DNA from: Melampsora larici-populina 98AG31
Taxonomy: Eukaryota > Basidiomycota > Pucciniomycetes > Pucciniales > Melampsoraceae
DNA length: 64,000 nt
NCBI RefSeq assembly: GCF_000204055.1
Contig: NW_006768783.1
Location: 434,001 to 498,000, forward strand
Reading direction: 5' to 3'
Part shown: in pieces, positions 34,841 to 45,986 of the stretch
How the letters are laid out: the number at the start of each line of letters is the position of its first letter
Numbering within the stretch: position 1 is the first letter of the stretch
Made by a program: the position numbers and the translations under genes
Notes under the pieces: model-generated
Databases searched by the model: none
Seen by the model: only the letters and a program-made list of their open reading frames with translations
What the model was told of the DNA's origin: nothing

Positions 34841-37140
34841 CATAAATATTAACGGAGAACCATCAATTTGAACAAAACCTGACAAAACTCCTTGCCCTGC
34901 TTGAAAATTTGATAGTTTGGAGCAGTTGATGTTTCTGAATTTCAATGATATGTAAGTATGTACTACTCATGACGGCCAAGTTCTCTAATCCATACCTTCA
35001 ACAATTGTTGCATCAACTCTCTCTTGATTTCCTCGTCTCACTCCTTCACAATTTGTCCACTGTCCCTTTCGACTTGACTTACCCTTCATATGCATTTCTC
35101 GACCACTGCGTAATCAAAGACTTTTTTAATATCTACTATCTGGAATCAACATTCAAACCTCAAGATTGTAACATTATCTGAAAATTAATTGATGCCTATA
35201 CTTGACTATAACAACAGATTTCAAAGCAATGCAACCAATTAAACCTCGCCAGGAAATCGATTGGAAGGCTGATCAGGGGACACTTCAAGATTGGAAATGT
35301 GTGACTTGTAGCTCAATTGATTTTTTGATACCTTGTGTTCAGTCATTTAATAGTCATTTAAATCGTTTACTGATGGTTTGTTTTCTTGACTACATCAATT
35401 CAGGCACATTATTTTAACCAGAAAAATTGATTTAGAATTGGTGAAAACTTCTCATGTCAATATCCGACCCAACACCAATGGTCTTCTCGCTGGCAAGAGA
35501 TTCAACTTTCAACTTATTTTAGTCAAGTGGACCAAGAAGTGTTTCGAAATTTATATTGTGATCCTACGAACAATGAATTCCTACATGCTGTTGTAAAACC
35601 TCATGCCTATGATTGTCAGGAAGCTGGAAGTTGGTTTAGTGGTATGACAATCGTACCTATATCACTATCTGATGAACTAGCAAAAAGGACTGGTTAGCCA
35701 ATTATTATCAAGACTATGATTGACTTCTCAATGGTATACCCTTTTCATTTATCTGAACTTGATTTCTGACAAAGGAATTGATGATTCTACTTCTTTTTGA
35801 TTCATTTTGTATGTTGATTGGTGTGAACACAACTTCACCAGAGGGCCACGGCAAATCAAAGGAAAGACTTGATCAATCTTTCTTCATCAATGTATTGTCC
35901 CACCCAGCAAATACTCCAAGGACTCTAGCCTCCCGACTCACTACTCAGCCCACAGGATGGTGGTTAGATTCATTGACAGATCTGATGAAAGCGGAAGTAC
36001 ACCAATTGGTAGAAGAACTTGTCAAAAGTGTACATTTAGATTAGGACAAGGTGGTCGCAGGACTTAATCGCCAAAAAGAAACTGGTACATCTTGTGAACT
36101 TTGCAAAGTAAGTAAAAATGAATCATATCAAAGAACCTCACATCTGCTGATATGACGTTTTAGGCTCAATTATTGTTTTTATTCAAGTCTACAAACAATG
36201 TTTCAAATCAATTCCAGAAGAAGAGCAAGGGAATCCATAACTTTTTGCATTAAGAGCGGTGGCCTTGAAAACATCAGGACGATCTCCAAGCCATCAAACA
36301 CACGACAACAATCGATCAAAGCTCATCATTCAATTTCAACTCGCATCATTATAAAACTAAATTGGAGCCCCTTCACTTGCTTCGCTTCTTCAATCTTTGA
36401 GTCGAGGCAGCTGGGGCCTGGGCAACCAAAAAAGCCATCTCATTTACAACATCAATATGATTATCTATCAATGAAAAATCCCCATCGATCTCACAACCTG
36501 CTCCACTCACTACTTCACGCGACACCAGCTACAGATGAAGATAATTTGCTTATTCAGCTTTCTTAAGACATACAGATGGAGAGACCCTTCTGATTACTAC
36601 ATCTATCGTAAAACTTATCTAAATCAATCTATTACAACTCATGATTCAATCGAATTAAAGTGACATGAACCAATTTCATATTCATCTAATCCTGATCATC
36701 TGCTCAATATTCAACTCCATCAGTGCAAGAAGTTATCAAACGATTCAATACTCATACATCTCGAATTACCACATCTCAATCTTCTCCAGCCATTTGAGCA
36801 GCTCGAGGATCTGACCAATTCAAAGTGGTTTCAAAAAAGTCTTTGGCTCAATTTTATGAAAGTCCTCTGAATTTACTCTCATTGGAGTCGGCTGGAATAA
36901 GTTCAGGAGTAGGAACTACAGATGACACAATCAATATCACAGTAGTGATCATCATTGTGGTCCTTGGTACATCAGGGATTTGGTAGAGATCCCAAAGCCA
37001 GACCTTGATCTTGTGATTATCTCGAACAGCTGAGTTTAAGGCGGTGTTGACAATAAAAATGCTCAACAACAATCCCCTGATGCTTGTAATAATCTGAATC
37101 ATAACATGATCATCAACAAAGCTCATACAATTGGTGGTGG
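34841..37140. other. Decayed sequence with a possible coding remnant (35435-35694)
   Basis: From 35435 to a TAG at 35694 one frame reads with balanced, protein-like composition (NFSCQYPTQHQWSSRWQEI ... SGMTIVPISLSDELAKRTG). Upstream the same frame meets a stop. I cannot assign a family. The rest shows only short frames. Confidence 0.3.
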
Positions 37141-38510
37141 TGTTTGTGGGACTTTGTTGGTCAACAACAACAAAATCAAGGAGGGTTATATCAAATGAAT
37201 CCTACCAACCATTCTAATTTTGCAACTGGAGAAGGAGTACTACCAGCAGCACCTTTGATGACAAGAGCTGGACCATCACCACCACCACCACCACCATCTA
37301 GCCTTTCATTCACTAACACCCAACAACTTACACCAGCAGTACCTCGATCACTAACAGTTGCTCACTTACCATTACTTTGACCTAATAGTAATGTACATTT
37401 TGCATCATCTTCATCAACTGATACAATTAAAGGTATTTGAAGATTTAGATTAAAGTAGATTGACAGCAAGTTATAGACATGAATAATCTGATACATGGAA
37501 AGAACAACTTAGATTGGTGGGAGAAAAAGAGAAAAAAGGATTAAATAGTCTTGAAAAGTTTGTTAATAATAAGAATGAAAGCAATGAACTTGCTGGTACT
37601 GGGACTGGTATTGAAGCTGAAACTCAACATAGGTTATTGGGTTCTAATTCATGACAATCTTCAAGTGCTACAAACAACTCTAGAGGAAATTTGAATAGGT
37701 GTAAAATGTAAAAACCTAACTGGACATTGAGGTCTTATGTGAGGGATGATGTACTGATCACGATTTTAATACATTTGGATGATGATAATGAAGTCATCTT
37801 GATATGGCTAGATGTATGGCTTTTGATCAAACTGGATTTGGCATTGTTGTGAGTAGTGATGAGTGTACAGTTACACTTTGGCGTTTGAATCCAGTCTTGA
37901 TCTCAAAATGAGTATCAAATTCTATCATTCATCAAACCACAAAAGATGTTTGAAAACTAGAAACTGATCTTGGTTAATGATCTTGATAGCCCAAGTCTAT
38001 CAAGTTGGCCTGAAGCTGAACCACAAATCACTTACTGAGACCATTCAGCCACAGTTACAAGTGTTGCAGTTTCAACCTCACCACCCCAAATTCAGTCAGC
38101 TTCATTGACTGTAATGGTATTGTTACCTACACCAGAACATAAAACTTAGGCACCATTTGATTCAAGATCATGGCTTTATACATTTGTTGACATACAGATG
38201 GGATTTGGGATATGATACTCCTACCCTTAAAATTAAGAGATGAAGCTTTATTAGCTACAATTAGTGAAGATGGAACAATCAAGGTTTGGAGTGTTGATGA
38301 ATCAAATTCACCATTGAAATTAATTTGAGGATATTACAGTGCATTAGAAGAAGGAACAGAAGAAAATAAAGAAACGGAGAAAGAAGACAAATTGGTGAAG
38401 GTTTGAAATGAAAATGAATACAAAGTGGAAATCACTCCAACTTGTCATCCATTATAACATGTATCTTCCAGCTGGACAGGTATCATTGGAGCACAGTTGG
38501 AAGCCTAACT
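37140..38510 (+). pseudogene. Striatin-like WD40 protein, heavily decayed
   Basis: Coding traces in several frames, in order: a Gln/Pro-rich low-complexity part (37144-37377); a lone charged segment (WKEQLRLVGEKEKKGL, in shifted frames); WD40-like pieces CTVTLWRLNP (about 37870) and HSATVTSVAVS (about 38045); and a final repeat HTDGIWDMILLPLKL with ATISEDGTIKVWSV (38197-38310). The order and the sequence HTDGIWD plus DGTIKVW recall the C-terminal WD40 propeller of striatins. Many stops and shifts make it non-functional. The family call rests on remembered motif order and is tentative. Confidence 0.5.
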
Positions 38511-39524
38511 CTGCAACTTACACCCTTTCAATACCAATCATGACTCAAACATTCCTAAGCCGGCTGTTTTAGTCCCCCCTCTTCAGTTTTGATCACAACA
38601 CATCTACTTCTGGTCAGGTTCTTTCTTCCCAAAAAATAGACTCAATACCCAATCAAACTTAGAATATCACCCCTTTGTCAGTAAACCCAAAAATTATGTA
38701 GGTGAGAGGATTGGCTGCATAGGGGTTACCAGCATTGGAATTGTTTCACCATCAATAGTTTGTTCAAGTCTTCACCATGGTTTTGAATGTCTTAAATTTT
38801 GACCACAACCCTATAACTGGTCAAATTTTCATACTACAAATCATCCCCTTGGATTTTTGATTTTTAGACCCAGAAATCATTACAGGCAAAGGTTGAGCAC
38901 CACAATAAGCCATCTCCTGAATCCACTAGAGTGCATGAACTGCTCATGGTGGGCCGTAAATACCAATTTCACAAGGTCATAAAAGACTTCAACATGGACA
39001 ACTCATGCTGGGTTGTTACTGTGGCTATTTTATCACATTATCCATATGTTACTTCAGTGTCTCAGAGCTCGTGTTATTTGTGATCTACTACTTTCTGCAG
39101 GCTCTGTATGTAAAGAGCCTTAAGATTTCTCTACTCCCACCTCTTTCTACCTTGTGCAGTCCAACCCAATATACCCCATAAAACTCTACAATACAAGAAT
39201 GACTCTATCAGCTTCTCTGTTTGTATTCACAGCATCCAAACTTGTGCCAACTAGAATCCTACTGTTGTAATTTCTGCATTTAGGACTTTAATGATAGATG
39301 TAGTACATACTATAATTGTGTGACTTTACTTTGGCAAATCAATCGCATACTTTGCAATCATGTAATCCAAACCATGTAGTATTAGAGAGCGGGTGTCAAA
39401 AAATATTGAATACAAAGAGTAATATCAAATCAGTCACTCAGTTCCTTTACAAAACACAAAAAATATAACCCTTACAAAAATTGTGCAAGTAATACAAATG
39501 GGTTAGGAACTGTTAGGGAGTATC
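38511..39524. other. No gene seen
   Basis: Unique-looking sequence without long frames. Confidence 0.45.
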
Positions 39525-39571
39525 AAGTTTTAGGGGTTAGGCTTAGGGGTTAGGATTAGGCTTAGGGCAGG
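39525..39571 (+). repeat. Interstitial telomere-like tract
   Basis: A run of degenerate TTAGGG units: TTTTAGGGGTTAGG, CTTAGGGGTTAGG, ATTAGG, CTTAGGG. About seven units over 47 bp. Confidence 0.7.
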
Positions 39572-39853
39572 ATACATTGTAATGTGTACATACCTTGCAT
39601 CACATTCCTTTGACACACCCATTGGCAAAGTCTCCTCACTCACCATTCCCCATACCCATCTCACTGCTCATGAACCAGCACCTTTTATGTTGGTGGAACA
39701 CTCATCCATAGAAGATTAAATTGATGGCAAACAGATGATAATCCAAAACAGATCATAACACTTCATTCTCATAACATGGAAAAGCCAAGAAATGTGTGAT
39801 CCAGGGTTGGTAGTCTCATTTAGAGCTCAAGGCCTCAATGTTCATTGTAGAAT

Positions 39854-40059
39854 TGTTATGGACAGACTTGGGGGTTTTCGGCGACGAGGGTCAAGGGAGT
39901 TCTGGTGAGGATTTGTATCTATTACCAGTCTTCCTATGTGGATTGTCGGATGAGGGAAAATCTGTACAGGCAATGTATCTACAACTATAAGATGGTTCTC
40001 AAGCTTGTGACATGTAATGTGAATATGTCACTCAAGTGAAATAGAACCAGTTCATAACA
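39854..40059 (-). repeat. 3' LTR of the complete Ty3/gypsy element
   Basis: 206 bp, identical to the 5' LTR except one base (CTCAAGC here, CTCGAGC there). Confidence 0.95.
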
Positions 40060-40394
40060 TTATCCCCCCTTTAATGCCCAAGCTTCCTTTTGCAAGCTCT
40101 GCATTCTTTCCACGGGCTGCGTTAAAAAACCCAGTGGGAAAAAGCATAGCCCTCTCACTTCTTCCGCCTTCTCCTTTTGTACTTATTTGTTGCGTCGGGA
40201 TATTTTAAATTAAACTCATTAACTAAATCTTGACTATTCTTGAGGTTGATTTCGGGTTCCCATGAATTGTTTTCCTTGCCAAATCCTTTCCAACTCACAA
40301 AGTATTCCTTCTTGTTGTACCTTCTTCTACAATCTAGTATCTCGTTGACTTCCCATTCTTCTTCATCCTGTATTATGATTGGTTCGACTGGGGG

Positions 40395-43300
40395 TTATTT
40401 TCGTTGATGTATTGTATCCGGGTTATGTTTCCTGAGTACAGAGACATGAAATACAGGATGGACGCTTTTCATGGAAAGAGGGAGATTCAATTTATAAGTA
40501 GAATTTGATATCTTTTGGATAATGAAGAAAGGACCTAGCCATCTATTTTCTAATTTTGGGCTTGGCCTAGTTGTCGAAATGTTTCGTCCGTTCAACCAGA
40601 CTTGGTCTCCTACTTCCCATCTTGGTGTTTGTTGTACTCTTTTGTCAAATTGTTCTTTCATCTTCTCTTGAGTTAATTCTAAACATTGATTTAATTCAGA
40701 TTGCACTTCGGCGAGTGTTTGCATCCTCTTCTCTACTGCTGGCACACACTGTTCAGCTGATGGTACTTTGTTGAATGATGGGTTAAATCCATAGTTAGCT
40801 TTAAACGGTGAAATGCCCGTGGATTCATGGTCTTTGTTGTTATACGAGAACTCAGCTGTGGGCAGTAGACTTTCCCAATCGTCTTGTCGATATTTAACGA
40901 AATGTCGTAAATATTGTTCGATTACTTTATTGACGATCTCGCTTTGACCGTCTGTACGTGGGTGGAAAGCGGTTGACGGGTGAAGGCGTATACCTAGGCG
41001 TTTGTCAATTTCTTCCGTGATCTGTGAAATGAAAATACTACCCCTATCTGAGATTATCGTCTTGGGAGTTCCATGAAGCTTCCATACGTTCTTCATCATG
41101 AGATCTGCTAGGTCTTCAGCCGACATTGATTCAGTACAAGCAATGAAATGACTCATTTTCGTTAATCTATCCACTACGGTTAATATGCTGTCGTAGCCGT
41201 TTGATGCAGGGAGGCCGGTGATAAGGTCATATGAGATATCCGTCCACGGGCCAGCCGGTATCGGTAATGGCTCCAGAGTCCCAAAGGGTTTCTGTGTGGT
41301 TGATTTAACCCTTAGACAAGAGTCACAACCGTCCACGTACCTGTTGACGTACGCTTTCTGAGATGGCCAGATGAAGCTTCTCCTGACCAATCCGAGAGTC
41401 TTTGCTCGACCTGGGTGGCCCGCAAGCAATGAGTCGTGTCTGCTTCTTAGTATTGAGTATTTGATGTCGTCGACGTCAGGTACCTCTATTCTACCTTGGT
41501 TGTAGAGGATACCATCTTGTACTTTGTAATGCTTCAAAGCTGCTTTCGTCTTGGCTGATATCGGGTTCAAGGTTGCGTTCATCAGTTCCCCTATCCTGTC
41601 ACACTCTTTGCTTGCGTCTCTGATTCGTTGTATAATTTGATCATCCGTAGGAATGTCCGGTGCCTTAGTGTCAGTTTCAGCGATGCCCAATACATCCACC
41701 TCAAACCAGTGCTCAGAATTGTCGAGTGCAACCACTTCATCTTCGAAGAACCCCTCTACGCTAGCAAGCTCGACCGGGAACGTGTCTGGGCCGATGTTTT
41801 CGGGTCTTAACAACTGGCCAAAGGTCAATTTTTCCTCGTTAGTAGGCGCCAGGTCCGGTCTTCTAGATAAGGCATCTGGTTTGGTAGCTTTACTGCCGGG
41901 TCGGAATTTAATCACGAAATCGAAACAGCCCAGTGTCTCCGCCCATCGAGCCTGTCTGCGGGTAAGCTGCTTGGTTGTCATGAAAGACTCCAGGTTACGA
42001 TGGTCCGTGTAGACTATCACATCTAGGCGGTTGGGGTTTCCCTCCAGGTAGTAGCGCCACTCTTTGAAAGACGCAACAATCGCCAGTAGTTCCTTATCAA
42101 AGATCTCGTAGTTCCTTTCAGCTTGGACTAGTGATCTGGACAGGTAAGCTACTGGGTGGAGTTCTCCATCGTCCTCGCTGCGTTGTGATAGCACTGCTCC
42201 TAATGCAAAATCGGAGCAGTCACATTCCAGAGTAAACGGCTTGTATGGATCGGCTATCTTCAGTACGGGTGCGGTGGTGAAGGAGGTCTTCAGGCTCTCA
42301 AAGGCTTTTTCGCATTTTTCATCCCAGACATAGTGCGCGTTGAGCTTGGTCAGATTATGAAGTGGTCTTGTGGTTCTTGAAAATTGGTCGATGAAACGTC
42401 GGTAAAAATTGGCGAATCCAATGAAGCGTTGGAGTTCAGATACTGATTGGGGTGCTGGCCATTCTTTGACGGCTTTCACTTTCGTCGGGTCCATTCTGAT
42501 TTTATTCTTAGAGATAATAAGGCCAAGGTATTCAATTTCCTTCTTCGAGAACTCGCATTTTTCGGGTTTCAGCCAGAGTGTATGCTTGGATAGGACGTCA
42601 AGTACGCCATCAACAGCGCCTTCGTGATCTACTTTAGGCTTTGTATAAATCATAATGTCATCCAAGAAGGCCGCGGTGTCTTTACCTATACGTCCCAATA
42701 AGATATATTGAATAAAGTATTGGAAATAACCAGGGGCGCCTGTTGGCCCAAAAGGCATAGTCAGAGGTGCAAACTGGCCTTGTTTGCATATAAAGGCCAG
42801 TTTATCCTCATCACCCTCTGCTACTCGAAGGTTACCGTACGCATTGCGCATATCAAGCTTGGTAAAGTCTTCGGCATCCAGCAAACTGTCGACTAAGTCC
42901 ATAGTCAACGGTAGTGGGTATTTGTTCTTGACGGTTAGGGCGTTGAGCTTACGGTAATCAAAACAAGGGCGCAGATTGCCGTCCTTCTTCCCTGTGAATA
43001 ACACAGGGGCAGCCCATGGCGAAGTGGTTCGACGGATAGTCCCGTTGGCTAAGCCTGAATTCACCAATTCCTCCAAAGCAGCGTCCTCGGCTGGTGATAA
43101 TGGAATTATCCTGCTAGCCTGCGGTTGAGCTCCTGGTATCAGTTCGACACGAAAGTCGTAGCGGCGTCTCGGGGGTAGGCGTTGGGCATTGGACTTCCTA
43201 AACATGTGTAAGTGCCTATGATACCTAGACGGGACAATTTCCTCTAGAGCTTTGACGGGTTCGAGTTTCTTTTTGTCGGCGGCGAGTCGTGCTGAGGTTG

Positions 43301-44306
43301 ACCAGGACGTCTTGGCTGCTGTGACCTGGATTGATGTGTTATTCAAGGGAGAAACAGGCTTGCCAGCTGTTCGGGTTGAACATGGGTTGGAATCAGTAAT
43401 AAACTCACATTGCGGGGGCGTTGATATATCTAAAAAGACATTAGCCCCCTCGTCACTGTTCCTTGCGTGCCCCTGAGGCTCCTCCTTGGGATCGTCGGGG
43501 TTCTGTGGCGGGACGGACGAGGCCGTATTCACTACGGCCGCAATGCTCGTATCCGGGTCTTGTGTCGTGATGTGTTCGTGGTTTTCGTTGTTCGTGGTGG
43601 GTGTAATCGTGATAAGGGGGGAACTATCGGGAGATAGAGGGTTGTCATCTGTTTCAAGGTGATTAGGATTAACTGGACTCTCGAACTCACATTGCGGGGA
43701 TGCTAACGTGTCAGAATTGACACACATCCCCTCGTAATTGTGCCTAGCGTCCCTCATGGGGTCCAACGAGTGGCCAGATAAGGGTGTTTTCGGCCAATAC
43801 GAAACCAATGAAGTGGTTGCAACGTGAGTCTCGGCTGGGTGTACCATACTTTTACTCCAGTCAATCAGGTGAAAGTTTTTCTTGATCCATGGCATGCCAA
43901 GTATGCCGTCGTACGAGTCTTTGAGTCTTGTAATGATGAATGGGGTCGGTAATGGGTCGGATTTGATAAAAAGGTGGGTCTTGAAGGAAGATCGGCTCTC
44001 AGAGCCGTCGAATCCAGTGATCAATTGGTCATGTCGATCAGCACCGGCTATCAAGCCAGCGTGGTAGGCAAATGATTCACTGAGCACATCGTGCGTAGCA
44101 CCTGAATCAATGAGGAACGTAGCGGGAAATGTTTGGGACGGTGTGGCTCGGGGAATTTGGGATATGGATAATGTGGTGTGTAAAAAAATGCGCGGGTCGT
44201 TTGTATTGCACAAGTTCATTCTACTAGATCCCACATTAATTGATGACAAATTCTCCAGGTGGCTCAGGATGGGCACAACCTTCAATCCTGAGCTTCTCCA
44301 TTTTTT
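40395..44306 (-). CDS. Pol polyprotein (protease, RT, RNase H, integrase)
   Basis: About 1296 codons, uninterrupted. Protease FLIDSGATHDVLSE (near residue 55); reverse transcriptase with FLDD in place of the common YLDD (near 540); RNase H with LECDCSDFALGAVLS and DALSRRPD; integrase zinc finger (HPGR ... CDSCLRVK); core acidic residues in DISYDLITGLP, ISDRGSIF and DGQSEIVNK; and the end HPVFHVSVLRKH. No chromodomain. The frame has no ATG at its head; the first plausible codon after the gag stop region is TTG at 44285. It is in the -1 frame relative to gag, and an A AAA AAT heptamer at 44306-44300 precedes the gag stop. Expression by -1 frameshifting is inferred. Confidence 0.93.
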   Translation of the reverse strand, partial: KKWRSSGLKVVPILSHLENLSSINVGSSRMNLCNTNDPRIFLHTTLSISQIPRATPSQTFPATFLIDSGATHDVLSESFAYHAGLIAGADRHDQLITGFDGSESRSSFKTHLFIKSDPLPTPFIITRLKDSYDGILGMPWIKKNFHLIDWSKSMVHPAETHVATTSLVSYWPKTPLSGHSLDPMRDARHNYEGMCVNSDTLASPQCEFESPVNPNHLETDDNPLSPDSSPLITITPTTNNENHEHITTQDPDTSIAAVVNTASSVPPQNPDDPKEEPQGHARNSDEGANVFLDISTPPQCEFITDSNPCSTRTAGKPVSPLNNTSIQVTAAKTSWSTSARLAADKKKLEPVKALEEIVPSRYHRHLHMFRKSNAQRLPPRRRYDFRVELIPGAQPQASRIIPLSPAEDAALEELVNSGLANGTIRRTTSPWAAPVLFTGKKDGNLRPCFDYRKLNALTVKNKYPLPLTMDLVDSLLDAEDFTKLDMRNAYGNLRVAEGDEDKLAFICKQGQFAPLTMPFGPTGAPGYFQYFIQYILLGRIGKDTAAFLDDIMIYTKPKVDHEGAVDGVLDVLSKHTLWLKPEKCEFSKKEIEYLGLIISKNKIRMDPTKVKAVKEWPAPQSVSELQRFIGFANFYRRFIDQFSRTTRPLHNLTKLNAHYVWDEKCEKAFESLKTSFTTAPVLKIADPYKPFTLECDCSDFALGAVLSQRSEDDGELHPVAYLSRSLVQAERNYEIFDKELLAIVASFKEWRYYLEGNPNRLDVIVYTDHRNLESFMTTKQLTRRQARWAETLGCFDFVIKFRPGSKATKPDALSRRPDLAPTNEEKLTFGQLLRPENIGPDTFPVELASVEGFFEDEVVALDNSEHWFEVDVLGIAETDTKAPDIPTDDQIIQRIRDASKECDRIGELMNATLNPISAKTKAALKHYKVQDGILYNQGRIEVPDVDDIKYSILRSRHDSLLAGHPGRAKTLGLVRRSFIWPSQKAYVNRYVDGCDSCLRVKSTTQKPFGTLEPLPIPAGPWTDISYDLITGLPASNGYDSILTVVDRLTKMSHFIACTESMSAEDLADLMMKNVWKLHGTPKTIISDRGSIFISQITEEIDKRLGIRLHPSTAFHPRTDGQSEIVNKVIEQYLRHFVKYRQDDWESLLPTAEFSYNNKDHESTGISPFKANYGFNPSFNKVPSAEQCVPAVEKRMQTLAEVQSELNQCLELTQEKMKEQFDKRVQQTPRWEVGDQVWLNGRNISTTRPSPKLENRWLGPFFIIQKISNSTYKLNLPLSMKSVHPVFHVSVLRKHNPDTIHQRK

Positions 44307-45364
44307 GAAGTTTCAGCTCGTCCTACTCCTTCTAAACTACTGGTATGATTCACCCTCTGATTACTCAACTCTGCGACTTTAATTTCCAATCCAGCTATTT
44401 TTGATTGATAACCACCTCGACCCTTCCCTTTCCTACTAGCTCTACGATCGGGACATGCGCTGGAGATGTGACCCTGGCCATTGCAGCGGAAGCATAAACC
44501 CGCTCGCATACGTCGTGCTCGTTCCTCTTCGGACAATCTAACGTAGGCGGCTGATAAATCCATGGCATTGGGGTCTGAGATTCCTGCACTCGTGCTTGGC
44601 GTATGGAAGGTTGGGTTGGTCGCGCCGTGTAATTTACTGTCTATCTTGATAGCTAAATTAGTGATTTGTTCAATTGACGTGAAATCCTCTTGCGTCATAA
44701 CCATTGCCACTCTAATCTCCTTTTTCAAACCTTGCTCGTATTGACTAATGAGCGTCGGAGTTTCCCAGCCAGTAGAAGTTGCGTGAATGTTAAATTCATG
44801 GGTATACGCGGCCACGGTGGTCTTCTGCGATAAGTTTCGCAGCGCGCGTTCCGCCTTCGATTTCTTCTCAGTATCGAAATACATAGCTTTAAAATTTGTA
44901 ACGAAGCGTTCAAAGGTTACGAGGTGGGCGGTAGCGGGGTCGAATAACTCCTTTGTCAAGGGTTGCGCCCAACTGCTGGCTGCTCCCGTGAGGTAAGACA
45001 GCGAGAAAACCACCTTACTTCGGTCGTCGGGGAAGAGGTAGGGGTGTGCCAGCATATAGAGCTGGACTTGACTCGCAAAGATCTCTGCGGGTTCGCCTCT
45101 AGCGCCGTTGAATTTATCGGGCGTCGAGACTTTGGGGCCCTTCAGGACCGGTTCAGCTGGTGGTGGCTGTGGCGCAGTGGGTGGTTGAGTGGCTGCAGCA
45201 GGTGCAGATGGGCCTCGGGATTCCAACGCCGCTAAACGAGCTTCGGACTGCTGGTATCTGGCTTCAGCTTGTCCTCGCATCAGGCGTTCTTCAGCCAATG
45301 AGGTGGAAAGCTCCGCAAGCTTGCGTTGTATGTCTTCGAGAGAGGTCATGTTGGTGTCAGACAT
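44282..45364 (-). CDS. Gag protein of the complete Ty3/gypsy element
   Basis: Starting at ATG 45364 (MSDTNMTSLEDIQRKLAEL) gives 360 residues: a coiled-coil-like N-terminus, a Pro/Ala linker, a retrotransposon Gag domain (FASQVQLYMLAHPY ... FKAMYFD), and a CCHC zinc knuckle CFRCNGQGHISSAC. The knuckle is followed by basic RNA-binding residues. The frame is open upstream to 45508 without ATG; a TTG-initiated longer form is unlikely. Gag forms the virus-like particle and packages element RNA in the cytoplasm. The stop TGA lies at 44284-44282. Confidence 0.9.
   Translation of the reverse strand: MSDTNMTSLEDIQRKLAELSTSLAEERLMRGQAEARYQQSEARLAALESRGPSAPAAATQPPTAPQPPPAEPVLKGPKVSTPDKFNGARGEPAEIFASQVQLYMLAHPYLFPDDRSKVVFSLSYLTGAASSWAQPLTKELFDPATAHLVTFERFVTNFKAMYFDTEKKSKAERALRNLSQKTTVAAYTHEFNIHATSTGWETPTLISQYEQGLKKEIRVAMVMTQEDFTSIEQITNLAIKIDSKLHGATNPTFHTPSTSAGISDPNAMDLSAAYVRLSEEERARRMRAGLCFRCNGQGHISSACPDRRASRKGKGRGGYQSKIAGLEIKVAELSNQRVNHTSSLEGVGRAETSKNGEAQD
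44300..44306 (-). promoter_or_regulatory. Putative -1 ribosomal frameshift site A AAA AAT
   Basis: The heptamer lies in the gag phase required for simultaneous slippage (codons TCA AAA AAT). It is about 16 bases before the gag TGA. The -1 frame after it runs straight into pol without a stop. No downstream pseudoknot was worked out. Confidence 0.55.
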
Positions 45365-45775
45365 ATCGATCTCGCTACCGGTAAGGCTAGAATCGGCGTC
45401 GAGAAAAGGGATCGGAGTTTCACTATCAGAGTCCTCCTCCTCTAAAGGAGCACGGTAAGATGGAGACGTGGTTGCGTTTGTTAGTCCAGGGATCACAGTC
45501 GGGATCAACAGAGTTTTTTGTAAGTAAGATAAGGTTCTGGTGGATTCGGTTTCAGCGTATGCAGATTAGTTAATAAGGTTTTCGATTTCGAATAGTTCCT
45601 TGGGTCTTTTCAACTTTGAATTTCTGAGATCTAGATAAGGTTTTCTAATGAGGTCGAGATTCGCTAGTATTCTGAATCTTGAGGTTCGGTTTTCTTTCGA
45701 TTTAAGTCAATTCTACTTGTTTCTTCTTGGTGATCTATCTATAGTCCTTGAGTCTCGTCTATAGATCTGACAATA

Positions 45776-45981
45776 TGTTATGGACAGACTTGGGGGTTTT
45801 CGGCGACGAGGGTCAAGGGAGTTCTGGTGAGGATTTGTATCTATTACCAGTCTTCCTATGTGGATTGTCGGATGAGGGAAAATCTGTACAGGCAATGTAT
45901 CTACAACTATAAGATGGTTCTCGAGCTTGTGACATGTAATGTGAATATGTCACTCAAGTGAAATAGAACCAGTTCATAACA
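45776..45981 (-). repeat. 5' LTR of the complete Ty3/gypsy element
   Basis: 206 bp, TGTTATGGACAG ... TTCATAACA; one mismatch to the other LTR. Confidence 0.95.
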
Positions 45982-45986
45982 AGAAT

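Larger units (their letters stand above)
39849..45986 (-). mobile_element. Complete Ty3/gypsy LTR retrotransposon (young)
   Basis: Two 206-bp LTRs (39854-40059 and 45776-45981), TGTTAT...ATAACA, differ at a single position. The flanking target duplication is AGAAT (39849-39853 and 45982-45986). On the minus strand a polypurine tract AAAGGGGGGATAA lies just inside the 3' LTR. Gag and pol are both open. A tRNA primer-binding site next to the 5' LTR was not confidently recognised. It interrupts a coding-like remnant on the minus strand. Confidence 0.97.
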
